Translations under genes and position numbers: made by a program
The notes under the pieces: model-generated
Databases searched by the model: none
Told to the model about the DNA's origin: nothing
The model's input: the letters and a program-made list of their open reading frames with translations, nothing else
DNA from: Sipunculus nudus
Taxonomy: Eukaryota; Annelida; Sipuncula; Golfingiida; Sipunculidae
DNA length: 64,000 nucleotides
Reading direction: 5' to 3'
Assembly (NCBI GenBank): GCA_026874595.1
Contig: CM049307.1
Coordinates: 62,402,370 to 62,466,369, forward strand
Part shown: one piece after another, positions 63,135 through 64,000 of the stretch
How positions within the stretch are numbered: the stretch's first letter is position 1
How the letters are laid out: every line of letters starts with the position of its first letter

Positions 63135-64000
63135 TTATATATGATAAAAAAATATTATTTAGAAATGAGGCACATGCTGGTTTTGTGTGGTAATAAATAT
63201 AAGCTGTATTATAAGTTGTTGTTTAGCTTATGTATGATTTTGATAGTACCTTTGGAGACAGGGAGGAGGATTGATTTCATTTATTTTATTAACAAATGGA
63301 GTACTACTGTCACACAGATTTTGACTTGGCCATATAACTTATAAGCAGAACATATAATATAAGACTTCAACTAATATAAGAGTTTAACTATTTATTAAAA
63401 AAATTACAAATATTGTCCCAAATATAATTTTTATTAAAAATAATAAGAGAATCGTATGATTTTTTAAAATGAAATATAACTGATATGATTATTAAAATAA
63501 TATTAAAGAATATATTCATGAATGCATTCATGAATACATTTTGAAAGTATTTGCACGAGTATTCATATACTTTCATTTTTACCTGAATTCCCATTCTTTA
63601 TGCAAGAAATTTAATGGAGTACATAATCATATTCATATTTAAATACAATTACAAAGTATTCACACCATGTCTGGTATTTATTCAGTTTTCACCAAACAAT
63701 GATGTTGAGAATCCAGAATATACAAAATTCACACATTTAAATAATGATCATAAGTACCTGGTTTTATGGCTTTTATTTATATTAAAAATAACTGTAAAAA
63801 ATTCATTCTGGACTTATTTCACATCAATGTACACACTAGACACAGTAGGAATCTAGATTAATATTATCAACTGCATCTTTGTCTATCATTAATTTCCTTC
63901 ATATAATCCCTAATGATTAGTAATGAATAATATGATTTACTTCTTTATCATTAAAATTGAACTGAAAATGCCATAGGTGACTGCATGGTGTTATTTGGAA
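63135..64000. other. AT-rich DNA, no gene seen
   Basis: Very AT-rich, with short frames of biased composition. An ATTCATGAATGCATTCATGAAT inverted stretch lies at about 63514-63536. Nothing else is supportable. Confidence 0.5.

Noticed and set aside
1-64000. tRNA, rRNA or SINE (A/B box) genes
   Set aside because: I found no cloverleaf-compatible B box (GGTTCGAATCC-like) with a paired A box; isolated GGTTCG words at about 918 and 23601 belong to transposon ends.

Overview
This is eukaryotic nuclear DNA, AT-rich and dense in repeats, with almost no long open reading frames and very long introns. The repeat types (pearl-like/Helentron-like elements with tandem cores, ACGG or GGC microsatellites and 3' hairpins) suggest a marine mollusc, most likely a bivalve. 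That is an inference from repeat character, because no marker gene is present. I saw no rRNA or tRNA gene, CRISPR array, prokaryotic operon or viral gene.

Gene content is low. The one gene model I can support is on the minus strand. A first coding exon lies at 40172-39973 (in-frame stop upstream, GTAAGT donor). It is followed by a tentative exon at 28991-28855, a strong 379-nt exon at 12684-12306 and a strong exon at 7922-7780. The splice phases fit at every junction (2, 1, 2, then 1 open at the end), giving about 285 residues of a basic, Ser/Arg-rich protein that I do not recognise. The introns are about 11.0, 16.2 and 4.4 kb. The 3' end probably lies below 7.7 kb or outside the window.

The left and central parts (1-49 kb) are mostly intron or intergenic DNA carrying isolated mobile elements. 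These are a 2.6-kb hAT-like element with CAGGGTTC termini (914-3504), a pogo/mariner-type MITE (27128-27308), a piggyBac-like MITE with TTAA duplications (33723-33984), a hAT-like MITE (46050-46271), several minisatellites, and (TA)n and poly-G/C runs.

The most striking content is a set of non-autonomous Helentron-like families with one shared plan: 5' CTAGA in three families, a short 5' palindrome, a subterminal inverted repeat, a tandem core, a microsatellite, and a 3' hairpin that contains the other subterminal repeat. Family 1 (three copies) has a 280-bp core carrying the palindrome GGTGGCGCCACC twice per unit. Family 2 has a 289-bp core full of nuclear-receptor half-sites (AGGTCA direct repeats). 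Family 3 has a 180-bp core and a paralogous empty site inside the window. Family 4 starts with a GACCCATGGGTC palindrome and has an ACGG microsatellite. A possible fifth family shares a core module with family 1.

The right end (49-63 kb) is a nested block. A segmental duplication (51.5-52.4 kb and 54.8-55.9 kb) is interrupted by family 2 and family 3. A family 2 array is split by a 3.6-kb hAT-like element with a perfect 8-bp target duplication, and a family 1 copy lies inside that hAT element. This gives a readable relative insertion order.
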